A DNA stretch of 64,000 bases from NCBI RefSeq assembly GCF_017832975.1, contig NZ_JAFIBI010000001.1:1984001-2048000 (forward strand), in the 5' to 3' direction. The notes beneath the pieces were generated by a model, which was not told the DNA's origin, made no database searches, and saw only the letters and a program-made list of their open reading frames with translations. The position numbers were made by a program, and so were the translations under genes. Source of the DNA: Arthrobacter sp. PvP023 (GTDB lineage: Bacteria; Actinomycetota; Actinomycetes; Actinomycetales; Micrococcaceae). Shown here piece by piece: positions 28,465 to 37,696 of this stretch (its first letter is position 1; the number at the start of each line of letters is the position of its first letter).

Positions 28465-29982
28465 ATGAAGTCTGACGGAGAAATCATGGAAATTCTTGCT
28501 GCCTACGATCTGACCGGGTCGTTGCGCGCCACCGCGGAGCTCACGGGCTGCTCGCACCACACCGTTGCCAAACACGTTCAGGCCAGGGACGCTGGCCGGC
28601 CGATCGGGGAACCCGCGGCCCGGGCCGGGTCACGGACGCGTTCCTGCCCAAGATCGAGGAATGGATCGAGACCTCCAAAGGCCGGATCCGGGCCGATAAG
28701 GCTCACGAGAAGCTCCTCGCCCTGGGTTACACGGGTTCGGAACGGTCCACCGCCGGGCGATCGCGCAGGTCAAAGCCGCGTGGCGGCTGGGCCATACCCG
28801 CGTCCACCGGCCCTGGATCACCGAGCCGGGCATGTGGCTGCAGTACGACTTCGGCGACGGGCCCCGGATCGGCGGGGTGAAGACGATCCTGTTCGTGGCC
28901 TGGCTGGCATTCTCCCGCTTCCGGATCGTGATCCCGCTCAGGGACCGGACCGCGCCGAGTGTCTTCGCGGCCCTGGACCGGTGCTTCCGGATTCTGGGCG
29001 GGGCGCCGACGTATGTGCTCCCTGACAACGAAAAGACGGTGACCACGGCCCATGTTGCCGGGGGTCCGGTCAGGAATCAGCAGACCCTGGACTTCGCCCG
29101 GCACTACGGGATCACGGTGCTGACCTGCCAGCCGGCAGACCCGGCCACCAAGGGCGGGGTTGAAGCGTCCGTGAAACTCGCCAAGGCCGACCTCGTCCCC
29201 AAGGACACCAACCTCCGCAGCGAGTACGCCTCCTTCGCGGAACTTGAGGCCGCCTGCGCGGCGTTCATGGAGAACGTCAACAACCGTGAGCGCCGGGTAA
29301 CCCGGCGCAAACCCGCGGCCGTGCTCGCCGAGGAAGTCCCCAGGTTGCACCGGATACCGGAGGCCGCCCACACGGTCGCGTTTGGGCTGGCCCGCACGGT
29401 CCCGGAAAACACCCCGATGGTCATTTTCGAAAACGCCCGGTACTCGGTCCCGGCCCACCTGCTCGGCGCCCGGGTGTTAGTCCGCACCCACGGCACCGGA
29501 CCGGACGAGCAGGTCATTATCGTCCACCACGGCGCCGCCGGGCCCGTCGAGATCGCCCGCCACGGCCGGGCAGCCCCGCCATCAACGATGACCACTTCCC
29601 CGGAAACCGGTCAAAGGTCCCTGGCGATTATGAGGTCAGGGCCCGCAACGCGGACGAGGCCGCGTTCCTGGCGATCGGCGAAGGTGCCCGGACCTGGCTG
29701 CTGGAAGCCGCCGCGGCCGGGACGGCACGGATGAACGTGAAAATGGCCGAAGCCGTCACGCTGGCCAAAATCGCCGGCACCGACCAAGTGGACCGCGCGC
29801 TGGGCGACGCCGCCCTGCATGGCCGTTTCGCGCACCCGGACCTCGCCTCGATTCTGAACGCCAACATCCGACGGACCACCACGCACGCCGCCAACGAGTC
29901 GACTTCGCTGATCCAGGGAACTGGTGCGTGGGCCGCGATCGGCAACCGGGCCCTGGACACCGCGAGGAAGGATCCCCGATGA
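28465..29982 (+). pseudogene. IS21 transposase IstA, multiply frameshifted
   Basis: The N-terminal helix-turn-helix (EIMEILAAYDLTGSLRATAELTGCSHHTVAKHV) is in the first frame. VTDAFLPKIEEWIETSKGRI follows in a second frame (break near 28625), and RAIAQVKAAWRLGHTRVH with the catalytic core YDFGDGPRIGGVKTILFVAW in a third (break near 28750). Another break near 29575 precedes NADEAAFLAIGEGARTWLLEAA. The DDE core residues are visible (YDFGD, LPDNEKT, TKGGVEASV), but at least three frameshifts prevent a full product of about 500 aa. The frame ends with TGA overlapping the istB ATG. Confidence 0.85.
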
Positions 29983-30767
29983 GCCCCGTCACCACCACCA
30001 ACACCGCGACCCCGCCGTTGCCGGCGGACTTGGAAGCCCTGATGCGGTCCCTGAAAATGCCCCACGCCCGGGCGCTGGCCCCGGACCTGATCGCGACCGC
30101 CCGCGCGCAGCGCTGGGAACCGGTCGAGATCATCAAAGCCCTCTTCACCGAGGAAGCCGCCGGCCTTGCCCGGTCCATACTCGCTTCCCGCCGCAAGGCC
30201 GCTGGTTTCCCGACCGGGAAAACCTTCGATGCTTGGGACCCGGCAGCGTCCTCCATCCCGGCACCGACCCAGCAGGCGCTTCGGACCCTGGAATGGATCA
30301 CCCGCAGGGAGAACCTGGTCATCTGCGGGCCCTCCGGCACCGGGAAGACGTTCTTCCTCGAAGCCCTTGGCCAGCTGGCCGTCGAAGCCGGGATGCGCGT
30401 CGCCTGGTTCAGGCTCGAAGACCTCGGCGTCCTGATCCGGCCCCACCGCACCGATGACAGCGTCACCCGCGCGGTCGCCCGGATCCTCCGCGCCGAGCTC
30501 GTGGTCATCGACGACATTGGTCTGTTGCCGGTGGCCACGGACGCCGCGGAAGGGCTCTACCGGGTCGTGGACGCAGCCTACGAAAAACGCTCCGTCGCGA
30601 TCAGCTCCAACCTCCACCCCGCTGGGTTCGACGAACTCATGCCCAAAACCCTCGCCACCGCGACCGTTGACCGGCTGCTGCACCACGCTCACGTCTGCCA
30701 AACCAGCGGTGATTCCGTCCGCCTCACCCAGGCCCTCGCCGGAAAAGGAGTCACCCGACTGAACTGA
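29979..30767 (+). CDS. istB: IS21 helper ATPase IstB
   Basis: The 262-aa AAA+ protein has Walker A GPSGTGKT (near residue 117), Walker B LVVIDDIGLLP, and the sensor region VAISSNLHPAGFDELM. IstB remodels target DNA for the IstA transposase. ATG 29979 overlaps the istA stop (ATGA), which is standard for IS21. It is intact although its partner istA is broken. Confidence 0.92.
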   Translation: MSPVTTTNTATPPLPADLEALMRSLKMPHARALAPDLIATARAQRWEPVEIIKALFTEEAAGLARSILASRRKAAGFPTGKTFDAWDPAASSIPAPTQQALRTLEWITRRENLVICGPSGTGKTFFLEALGQLAVEAGMRVAWFRLEDLGVLIRPHRTDDSVTRAVARILRAELVVIDDIGLLPVATDAAEGLYRVVDAAYEKRSVAISSNLHPAGFDELMPKTLATATVDRLLHHAHVCQTSGDSVRLTQALAGKGVTRLN

Positions 30768-30903
30768 CCAACCCCACGATGGCCAACCCCGCCGAACCAA
30801 TCAGTGGGCAGATCTGTTGGCCATCACCGGGCAGTTTTACTGGCCACCAGCGGGCACATCAACTGGCCGCCCGTGGGCAGAAACTCATGGCCATTGACAG
30901 GGG

Positions 30904-31178
30904 TGTGCTGGGACAACAGCATGGCCGAATCGTTGTTCTCAGTCCTGAAAAGTGAGCGTATGTATCGGACCGGTTACGCGACTAAATCTCTGGCCAGAGG
31001 CGACGTCATTTGCTTCATTGAGGGGTTTTACAACAGCCGGCGCAGTCACTCCGCGCTCGGTTGCCGCCGGCCTAACGAAGTCCACTATTGTTATCAACAG
31101 CCAGCCCTACCAGCGTCGAAGAATCCACTAATTCCGCTGCCCGAACCCCAGCAGTTCATCTTGGGGGACTGTCTCTAG
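30904..31178 (+). pseudogene. IS3-family transposase OrfB, 3' part
   Basis: After the second target-site copy the IS3 frame resumes as GVCWDNSMAESLFSVLKSERMYR, which contains the third catalytic acid (E in AES), and continues IEGFYNSRRSHSALGCRRPNEVHY, the classic OrfB C-terminus. It has no start codon of its own and is the severed end of the gene at 27779-28275. Confidence 0.88.
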
Positions 31179-31186
31179 CTCCTCTG

Positions 31187-32234
31187 TCAAGCGGCGAGGA
31201 TGAGCGTGCGGGCTGCGGATGTGGGGTGGTCGTCGATCAGTGCTCGGTTTACGACGTCGGATAGTCGGCGTTTGAGGATACGCAGCGCTTCCAGGCCGCC
31301 GTCCCCGCCTGCTTTGCGGCGGGCCAGAAGCTCTCGCGCGCCCGGATGGCAGCGGGCCTGGGTGAGTGCGATCCGGTGCAGCGCAGCGTTCAGCTGTCTG
31401 TTCCCGGCTCGGGAGAGTCGGTGCCGGGCCTTGTTCGACGACCACACCGGCAGCGGGGCAGTCCCGTTATGGCGTGCGTAGGCGTCCTTCGAGCGGAACC
31501 GCGTGACGCCGGCGGTCTCGCCCAGGATCTTCGCCGCCGTCAACGACCCGCAGCCGACGATCGCCAGTAGTGCCGGAGCGATGACTGGGATGCGACGGCT
31601 GAGTTCGGCCGTGCATTCATCGATCTCCTCGGTGAGGCGGTGCAGATGGGGTGAGGAGCCGTTGAGCGAGGTCGGCGACGATCCCGGAGAAGTCGTCCAG
31701 GTGGAATTTGATGCGTGCGAACGCGCCGGCCCGGTCGAAGTTGACCGGGGCCGCCCATGCAGGATCGAGCTCGTGCAGGTGCCCGCGGAGCCGGCTGAGC
31801 ACGCGGGTCCGTTCAGCGACGAGGTCCTCGCGGTGGTCGACCAGGAGGCGGATTGCGCGTTCGGCGCCATCGAGACGGGCTACGGGCAGATCGGGTTCTC
31901 GCAGGGCGGCACGCGCGATCGAGAGAGCATCGATCGGGTCGGACTTGCCGAACGTGCGGGCGCTGTCTCGAACATGGGACATCAGCTTCGGCGGCACCCG
32001 CACGACCTGTTCGCCCGCCGCGAGCAGGTCGCTTTCCAGTCGTCTGCTCAGATTCCGGCAGTCCTCGATCGCCCAGAGCAGTTCTTGATCATTATGCTTG
32101 TTCGCCCATGCCAGCAGGGCGAGATGATCGTTGCTGGTCGTGCCGATCGTCTTGACCGCGATCTGCCTGACAACCGTGTCCGCGATCACGGCCGTGTGGG
32201 AGCGCATGGTCGCATCGATTCCGATGATCACCAT
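31187..32234 (-). pseudogene. IS110-family transposase with frameshift
   Basis: The ATG at 32234 (GGAGAC upstream) begins MVIIGIDATMRSHTAVIADT, the DEDD-type N-terminal domain, and the frame continues to VADLAQRLLTP. Near 31655 an ACCCC run shifts the frame, and HLHRLTEEIDECTAELSRRI continues in the next frame, followed by the transposase_20 domain (LLAIVGCGSLTAAKILGET, SRAGNRQLNAALHRIAL). Without the shift the protein would be about 348 aa. IS110 transposases are normally single ORFs, so this copy is probably dead. The flanking IS110 ends were not determined. Confidence 0.85.
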
Positions 32235-32311
32235 GGTCTTGTCTCCTTTCTCCGCCGCCCAGCAGGCTTCTCCGTTAAAGGCGACACGGTCGTTGCAGCT
32301 CCCATAAAATT

Positions 32312-32340
32312 GGGTGTTGCAACGACCCCTAGTAACCGCC
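32312..32340 (-). repeat. IS30-type inverted end, right copy
   Basis: GGGTGTTGCAACGACCCCTAG (32312-32332) is the inverted counterpart of 27261-27281, with one mismatch in about 20 bases, and AACCGCC extends the match. Only this end of the original IS30 5' region remains; IS110 lies directly beside it. Confidence 0.7.
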
Positions 32341-32401
32341 GAGGGGCGGCCCGTCGTCGGTATGACTGGAGTGGGTGACGCAGGCCGCTGCGGAGGTGCG
32401 G

Positions 32402-34711
32402 TCAGCTGCGAGTTACTCCATTTATCGGCGTCCATTTCAGGGTGCCATTCTGGAACAGCTGATAGCACTCGCCGCCTAATTTGCACGTTTCGGTACCCGT
32501 CGGGTAGCCGAGCGGTCCGTTTTCCCAGCCGGACTGTGCCCAGTAGCTGGAAATTGCGCCGGCCCTCGTGGGGTGCGCTCCGGTTGCAGGCGACCAGTGG
32601 ATCTGGCCCCCCTGGAAGGACTGGTAGCAGCCTCCGTCTTTGAGGCCGCAGGTCTCGATGCCGGTGGGGAATCCCAGGCCGCCGTCCTGGTATCCGGTGC
32701 CAGCCCATACATTCCGGATGGCACCGTTGCGTGTCAGCTGGGCCCCGGTCTTCGCAGTCCAGTGGATCTGGCCGTTCTGGAAGGACTGGTAGCAACCCCC
32801 GTCTTTGAGTCCGCAGGTCTCCGTGCCGGTGGGGTAGCCCAACACTCCCTCTTCGGAACGGGTCGAAAGCCAAAGGCTACGGATAGCACCGCCGCGCGTG
32901 AGGTTCGCACCGGTTGCAGCAGTCCAATGAACCTGTCCGTTCTCGAAGGACTGGACACACCCCCCGTCTTTGAGCCCGCAGGTTTCAGTACCTGTTGGGT
33001 AGCCCAGCACGCCTGTTTCGTATCCGATGGAGGCCCAGACGCTTCGGATCGCGCCATTGCGGGTGGGACGGGCGCCAGTGTCGGCACTCCAGTGGATGGC
33101 GCCATTTTGGTAGGCCTGGTAGCAGCCGTTGTTCTTCAGTCCGCAGATCTCCCCGCTGGATGGATATCCCAGGACCCCGTTCTCGAAATTGCTAGCGGCC
33201 CATGCATTGCGGATGGCTCCATAGCGGGAGACTTGGGCACCAGTCTGTGGGGACCACATGATGGCTCCGCCTTGGAACATCTGGTAACAACCGCCGGCCT
33301 TGAGCCCGCACTGTTCACCGCTACCGGGATAGCCCAAGGAGCTGTTTTCGGCGCCTACGAGACGATACAACGAGCGAATGGCACCGGCGCGTGTGGTTCG
33401 TGCCCCGGTTGATGAGGACCAGAGGATCTCGCCGTTCCGGAAGCTTTGATAGCATCCATTGTCCTTGATCCCGCAGACGACTGTGCCCAGCGGCGCACCA
33501 AGCGGCATGTCTTCTGCCAAAGTGGATATAGCACCTTCGCCGGCGCCTAGTGACCGCCCGTAAGCGAAGGCCTTGAGGTTGGCATAGGTGCCGTTCCACA
33601 CATTGGAATCGCCAACATAGGGACCGTCGGGGGAATATTGCCAGATGCTGTAGAAGGTCCAACCGTTGGGCAGGACTCCTGGGCTAGTTGAGTAGCTGGC
33701 CAGATGTAGAGGATGGTCGGCGAAGCTTCCGCTATTCCCTGTGCAAGTTCTCCACCAATCTGTAGTGGTGTAGATTGCTGGCTTGCGCCCGGTCAACGCC
33801 ACCATTGTGTTTGAGAAGTCCCGCACCCAGTTGACCATCTGGCTCGGGGACATGTTGAAGCAAAGGTTGCCCAGCGTGCTGTAAGGGTTGTATTCGATGT
33901 CCAGAAGCGGCGGTAGGGTCATTCCGTCCGCCGACCAACCGCCACCGTGTGCCACGAAATACCGTGCCTGGTCAGCGCCGGACGATGTGCTCGGTGTGGC
34001 GAAGTGGTAGGCGCCGCGGATCATTCCTGCGTTCCGCGACCCTGAGTACTGACTTGAGAACTCGTCATTTGTGTAGGTGGTGCTCTCCGTGGCCTTGACG
34101 TACGCAAAGCGGGCTCCCTGGTTGAACTGTGCGTCCCAGTCGATGCCTGTCTGCCAGCCGCTGACATCCACGCCCTGGATGCCTTCCGGCTTCCAGGTGC
34201 TAAGAGCTTCTGTGGACAGCAAAGTGGTCCTGCCGGACAGCGGAGATTCCGGTCCCGGTTCGGAGGCGGCCCGGGTTCCGACGCCCATGTATCCGCCGCC
34301 CTGCCCCATTTCGGCTTCGAGCGCGGCAGCATCGGCAGGAGAAAGAGGCATGATGCCGGAACGGTCGGCATTCGGATTGGTGGCGGCATCGGTTGGTGAC
34401 GGAGCCGCAGCGGCAGTCTGCGTCGCCGTCGCGGTTGGAGCCGCGATCGCCGTTGCAGCGAACTCAGGTTGCGCCGGAAGAGTGGGTGCCTTGCTGGTAG
34501 TCGTCTGGTTCGTGGCCGCAGGCGATGGCGTAGAGGAAGCTGTGGCAGTCGGTGATGGCAGCGGCGACGCTGTGGCGGATGGGGTGGTTATCAGGCTCCC
34601 CATTACCCCGACGACCACCGCCGCGCATGCTGCCGTGAGCACTGGCATGATCTGCCGGCGCCGCACCCTTCCCGGGTGCAAGCTTGGCTTTTGGCGCTTG
34701 AACTTATTCAT
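32402..34711 (-). CDS. Secreted GH25 lysozyme with seven LGFP repeats
   Basis: The 769-aa protein has a Sec signal (about residues 1-49, basic start then MPVLTAACAAVVVGVMGSLI and an ATA site), a Ser/Thr/Pro/Ala linker, and a GH25 muramidase domain (about 175-385) with GVDVSGWQ and the catalytic LDIEYN. From residue 403 seven tandem LGFP repeats of 55 aa follow (LGYPxGxExCGLKDGGCYQxFxNGxIHW...GAIRxxW), the last one shortened. Each repeat carries two cysteines that could form a disulfide. GH25 enzymes cut the N-acetylmuramyl-(1,4)-GlcNAc bond, and LGFP repeats bind mycobacterial-type cell walls. ATG 34711 has GGAG 8 bases upstream; TTG 34717 is less likely. Confidence 0.92.
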   Translation of the reverse strand: MNKFKRQKPSLHPGRVRRRQIMPVLTAACAAVVVGVMGSLITTPSATASPLPSPTATASSTPSPAATNQTTTSKAPTLPAQPEFAATAIAAPTATATQTAAAAPSPTDAATNPNADRSGIMPLSPADAAALEAEMGQGGGYMGVGTRAASEPGPESPLSGRTTLLSTEALSTWKPEGIQGVDVSGWQTGIDWDAQFNQGARFAYVKATESTTYTNDEFSSQYSGSRNAGMIRGAYHFATPSTSSGADQARYFVAHGGGWSADGMTLPPLLDIEYNPYSTLGNLCFNMSPSQMVNWVRDFSNTMVALTGRKPAIYTTTDWWRTCTGNSGSFADHPLHLASYSTSPGVLPNGWTFYSIWQYSPDGPYVGDSNVWNGTYANLKAFAYGRSLGAGEGAISTLAEDMPLGAPLGTVVCGIKDNGCYQSFRNGEILWSSSTGARTTRAGAIRSLYRLVGAENSSLGYPGSGEQCGLKAGGCYQMFQGGAIMWSPQTGAQVSRYGAIRNAWAASNFENGVLGYPSSGEICGLKNNGCYQAYQNGAIHWSADTGARPTRNGAIRSVWASIGYETGVLGYPTGTETCGLKDGGCVQSFENGQVHWTAATGANLTRGGAIRSLWLSTRSEEGVLGYPTGTETCGLKDGGCYQSFQNGQIHWTAKTGAQLTRNGAIRNVWAGTGYQDGGLGFPTGIETCGLKDGGCYQSFQGGQIHWSPATGAHPTRAGAISSYWAQSGWENGPLGYPTGTETCKLGGECYQLFQNGTLKWTPINGVTRS

Positions 34712-34834
34712 ATGCAACTCCGGAACGGGCTCCCTCGGGTGACCGTGCGAACTCGGAGTGACCGTCGGGATCAGCGGGGGGGGCAGTGGCGGTTAGGTCG
34801 ACCATGTCAACGGTCCCGAATAGCTGATCTAAGA

Positions 34835-34857
34835 TAACACTCCTGTTGCGTGTGTTA
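34835..34857. promoter_or_regulatory. Inverted repeat in divergent promoter region
   Basis: TAACAC (34835-34840) and GTGTTA (34852-34857) form a spaced palindrome in the 294-bp region between the lysozyme and glycosyltransferase genes. The region also has a run of eight G (34776-34783). It could be a regulator site serving either gene; no other signal stands out in the region. Confidence 0.3.
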
Positions 34858-35005
34858 CTAGGGTTGCTGGAGTGACGATAGTGGCGGGTCTGCGCGGCAG
34901 CTTGAGTGCTGCGACCGGTAGAGTGGACATGCTGCCGCGGACGCTGCGGCAGGGCCGGCGACCCTACGTGGGATCCGTTCCGTGAGCACTAAGTAAGGAC
35001 TCTCC

Positions 35006-35998
35006 ATGCCTATCAGGACCAGCTTCGTGATGCCCCTTTACAACGGAGGCGCCACGGTGGAGCGTGCCATCAGGAGTGTGCTGGCACAGGATCGCGATGA
35101 TTGGGAGTTGCTGGTCGTGGATGACTGCTCCGCGGACAATAGCCGTGACCTGGTTGAGGCTTTCGTCCAAGCGGATGGGCAGAACCGGATCCGGCTCATC
35201 AGGCAGGAGCGCAACGGCGGCCCGAGTGCCGCCAGGAACGCTGGCATTGCCGGGTCTGTCGGCGAATTCGTCGGGTTCTTGGACTGCGATGACGAGCTGC
35301 TCCCCAACTACCTCGCAACGATGGAAGCGAACATGGCGGACGGTATCGACATCGTGGTCGCCGCACATGTTGCGCAGACTCCGGCGGGCCGCAGGTATCC
35401 CCGGCCGGATTCCGCGCAGGGTCTGCTGACCGGGCTGGAGACGGTGGATGCCGCGCTGCAAGGGAAGCTCTGGAACTTCCTTCATGCCAAGGTCTACCGC
35501 CGCTCGCTTTTCGATCATTTTTCCTTTCCCGACCACTTGGTCCGGTACGAGGACCTGGTGGTCAATTCCATTGCCTACTCGTACAGCCGGCAAGTCCGGA
35601 TCGTGCCCACGCCGGTGTACGTCTACCATGTTCAAGCCCAGTCGCTCACCTGGAGCCAGGAACCTTCGATGGCATTTGTCGAAGGTCCGCTGGACTGCGT
35701 CCGTTCAGGGCTCAACCCGGAGCTTGCGTCCCAGATCAAGAAGCGTTCCTGGAACACGTTGCGGACGTTTCTGGGTGTCCTCACCATTTCGGGCGGGCTG
35801 TTTGCGGGGAGCCCTAAACACAGCGTCGACAGGATTGTGCGCTACGTTCGTGAGGAACTCTCGTTCAGGGATCTTGCTGACGTGACATTGGCTGCGCCGC
35901 ACCTGGGCCTGTCCGGAATGCTCATCAAAGTCTTCCCGGCACTGTATGCCAAGCTCTATCTCTGGCATGTCCGGCGGACCTTCGACATGGCCAAGTAG
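35006..35998 (+). CDS. Family 2 glycosyltransferase (EpsJ-like)
   Basis: The 330-aa enzyme has a clear GT-A domain: SFVMPLYNGGATVERAIRSVLAQ, ELLVVDDCSADNS, NGGPSAARNAGI, and the DxD-type motif FLDCDDELLPNYL. The C-terminal half is helical and less conserved. AGGA lies 8 bases before the ATG. The stop codon is followed at once by the flippase ATG, so the two genes are co-transcribed and probably act on one repeat unit. Sugar specificity cannot be told. Confidence 0.88.
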   Translation: MPIRTSFVMPLYNGGATVERAIRSVLAQDRDDWELLVVDDCSADNSRDLVEAFVQADGQNRIRLIRQERNGGPSAARNAGIAGSVGEFVGFLDCDDELLPNYLATMEANMADGIDIVVAAHVAQTPAGRRYPRPDSAQGLLTGLETVDAALQGKLWNFLHAKVYRRSLFDHFSFPDHLVRYEDLVVNSIAYSYSRQVRIVPTPVYVYHVQAQSLTWSQEPSMAFVEGPLDCVRSGLNPELASQIKKRSWNTLRTFLGVLTISGGLFAGSPKHSVDRIVRYVREELSFRDLADVTLAAPHLGLSGMLIKVFPALYAKLYLWHVRRTFDMAK

Positions 35999-37417
35999 AT
36001 GACTACTGAACCGCGGCTGACCGGCGAGACGTCACCGGTGGCAGTTCCATCACACCACCGTCTTCTCTATCTCGTCGCCGCCGTCGCCCAGGGCATTGGG
36101 GCCGTAGCAGTGCAGCCGTTCGCCATACGCTTGCTGGACCCTCAACAGTGGGGACAGGTGAGTTTCTCCCTGTCCTTCATTTCGATTGGCCTGATTGCAC
36201 TCTCGGCGGGCCTCCCGATGGTCCTCAGCACGATGTACTTCGATCCTGATCGGGGACCCGAGCGGGCGCGCTCCCTGAACGGGTTCGGCGTCGGACTCAG
36301 CATTGTCGGTGCCAGCGTGGCTGGTCTGCTGTTCGCCGTCATTGCGTCCGTTGCCGGGTCCCTGGGCGATGTCTCTGCTTACCTGATTTCCATAGGAATA
36401 ATCGGCCTCCACGGCATTACGCAAATGGCGCTCGCCTATTTGCGTTCTCAGCACCGAGCCCTGGCGTTCGTAGTGATAACGATCGTAGCCACTGTGTTGG
36501 GACACGTCGCGGGCCTCGCAGCCATCCTGATAATCGCGCCCACAGCGACGGTGTACATGGCGAGTTTCGCCGTGTGCGTTTTGCTGGCTTCGCTGGCGGG
36601 GCTTGCGCTCAGCAAGCCCGGGGCACCACTGAAATATCGTGAATCCATCAGGTCCGCAGTGAGAACGTCCCTGCCGGTCCTGCCGCATAGCATCGCGCTG
36701 GTTTTGATGCTCCAGGGTGAGTCAATCCTCATCACCGTTCTTCGCGGCGAGGAACTGGTCGGACGCTACAACGCAGTGATGCCGTTGGCGTTGGGTCCCC
36801 TCGCGGTCATCATGGCCCTCTCCAACGTGTGGCAGACGACTATTTTTTCCCACCGGGGAATTGACAGCACAGGGCAGGTCGCCAAGGTGCAGCGGGAGGC
36901 GGTCTTCATTGGCCTCATGCTGACCCTGGGGGGCAGCGGCGTGGCGGTGTTTGCTACCCACGTGCTTGTCAACAATCCCGAGCCGGTCCTCCTCCTTTTG
37001 GCGCGGGTCCTGCCGCTTCTCGGCTACGGCTACGTGGTCTTCCTCATTTCCACGTCACAGTTGTTTGCCATCGGGAAGACGCGGCTCATGGCCGTCGTCA
37101 CTCCGGTGATCGCAGTCGTCGGACTGGGACTAGCGTTCTTCCCGGCTGGCGGCGGGAATCTCCTGTTGGTCGGAGTGATCAAGGTCGTCGCCTACCTCCT
37201 CCTTGGAGTGGTCTACGCACTGGTGGTCCGGAGCTACGACCGCAAGCTCGTGGACCTGGTATTGATGCTCAAAGGGATGGCGGGTGCAGTCGGCGTCACT
37301 CTTCTGATGCTGCTGTTGCCGGACTCCATCGGCTGGGGCATCGGGAGTGCAACTGCCACCTGCGCAGTAGGCCTCGTGGCCGGAATCTTCTACTTGAGAA
37401 GGTTGCGGAGCCATTAG
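35999..37417 (+). CDS. Wzx-like polysaccharide flippase (MOP superfamily)
   Basis: The 472-aa protein has about 12-14 membrane helices throughout and the N-terminal pattern of Wzx/RfbX flippases (VAAVAQGIGAVAVQPFAIRLLDPQQWGQVSFSLSF). Wzx proteins move undecaprenyl-linked repeat units to the outer face of the membrane. There is no soluble domain. It starts directly after the glycosyltransferase stop with no separate ribosome-binding site, which implies coupling. Confidence 0.82.
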   Translation: MTTEPRLTGETSPVAVPSHHRLLYLVAAVAQGIGAVAVQPFAIRLLDPQQWGQVSFSLSFISIGLIALSAGLPMVLSTMYFDPDRGPERARSLNGFGVGLSIVGASVAGLLFAVIASVAGSLGDVSAYLISIGIIGLHGITQMALAYLRSQHRALAFVVITIVATVLGHVAGLAAILIIAPTATVYMASFAVCVLLASLAGLALSKPGAPLKYRESIRSAVRTSLPVLPHSIALVLMLQGESILITVLRGEELVGRYNAVMPLALGPLAVIMALSNVWQTTIFSHRGIDSTGQVAKVQREAVFIGLMLTLGGSGVAVFATHVLVNNPEPVLLLLARVLPLLGYGYVVFLISTSQLFAIGKTRLMAVVTPVIAVVGLGLAFFPAGGGNLLLVGVIKVVAYLLLGVVYALVVRSYDRKLVDLVLMLKGMAGAVGVTLLMLLLPDSIGWGIGSATATCAVGLVAGIFYLRRLRSH

Positions 37418-37630
37418 ACGAACTATATGGCTTCGGTTGAATCGCTAGGTGGCGGAGCATACGGGTAGAATCGGCTGGCAGTGCTAGAGTCCTGCCCCCA
37501 CGAGGGTTCGAGTGCGGTGATGCGGGGCCGGGCCCTCACGTGACCGGCCTGCTTCCGATTTTTGGCGGGTGATCCCGCACGCCGCTTGGCGTGTCGCGGT
37601 AGGGTATGCAGCGCACCGGCCAACATAAAG

Positions 37631-37642
37631 CTAATCGATTAG
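37631..37642. promoter_or_regulatory. Perfect 12-bp palindrome upstream of the acyltransferase gene
   Basis: CTAATCGATTAG is a perfect palindrome in the 279-bp region between the flippase and acyltransferase genes, 55 bases before the start codon. It may be an operator. A short CACGCC/GGCGTG hairpin lies about 45 bases further upstream. Confidence 0.35.
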
Positions 37643-37696
37643 ATGGTGCCTGATGTCATCCCGCTTCCGGCCGAACACTGAGCAAAAGGAGAATGC

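Larger units (their letters stand above)
28270..30899 (+). mobile_element. IS21-family element
   Basis: The element contains istA (broken) and istB (intact) in the usual overlapping order. Both ends hold several terminal repeats of the form GGCCA...TGCCC: on the left at 28276-28370, and on the right inverted at 30800-30899. It begins TGCTAG and ends TTGACA, consistent with the TG...CA ends of the family. The flanking GGGGTG duplication shows insertion into IS3 orfB. Confidence 0.85.
27452..31175 (+). mobile_element. IS3-family element interrupted by IS21
   Basis: The element carries an orfA/orfB pair of the IS3 family. Its left end lies near TGGACAGT (27452) and its right end near GACTGTCT (31166-31173), which are imperfect inverted copies. 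OrfB is split at 28.27 kb by a 2.6-kb IS21-family insertion and also carries internal deletions. End positions are approximate. Confidence 0.65.
27258..32340. mobile_element. Nested insertion-sequence pile bounded by IS30-type ends
   Basis: The outer ends are inverted copies of a roughly 22-bp sequence, CTAGGGGTC(A/G)TTGCAACACC (27261-27280 on the + strand and 32313-32332 on the - strand). They are the ends of an IS30-family copy whose middle has been replaced. Inside, in order, lie the 3' remnant of an IS30 transposase, an IS3-family element interrupted by an IS21-family element, and an IS110-family transposase. Every transposase except IS3 orfA and istB is broken. Confidence 0.75.

Noticed and set aside
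32402..33500. Apparent repetitive DNA
   Set aside because: The repeats follow the 55-aa LGFP protein repeats (165 bp) and are not a CRISPR array or satellite.
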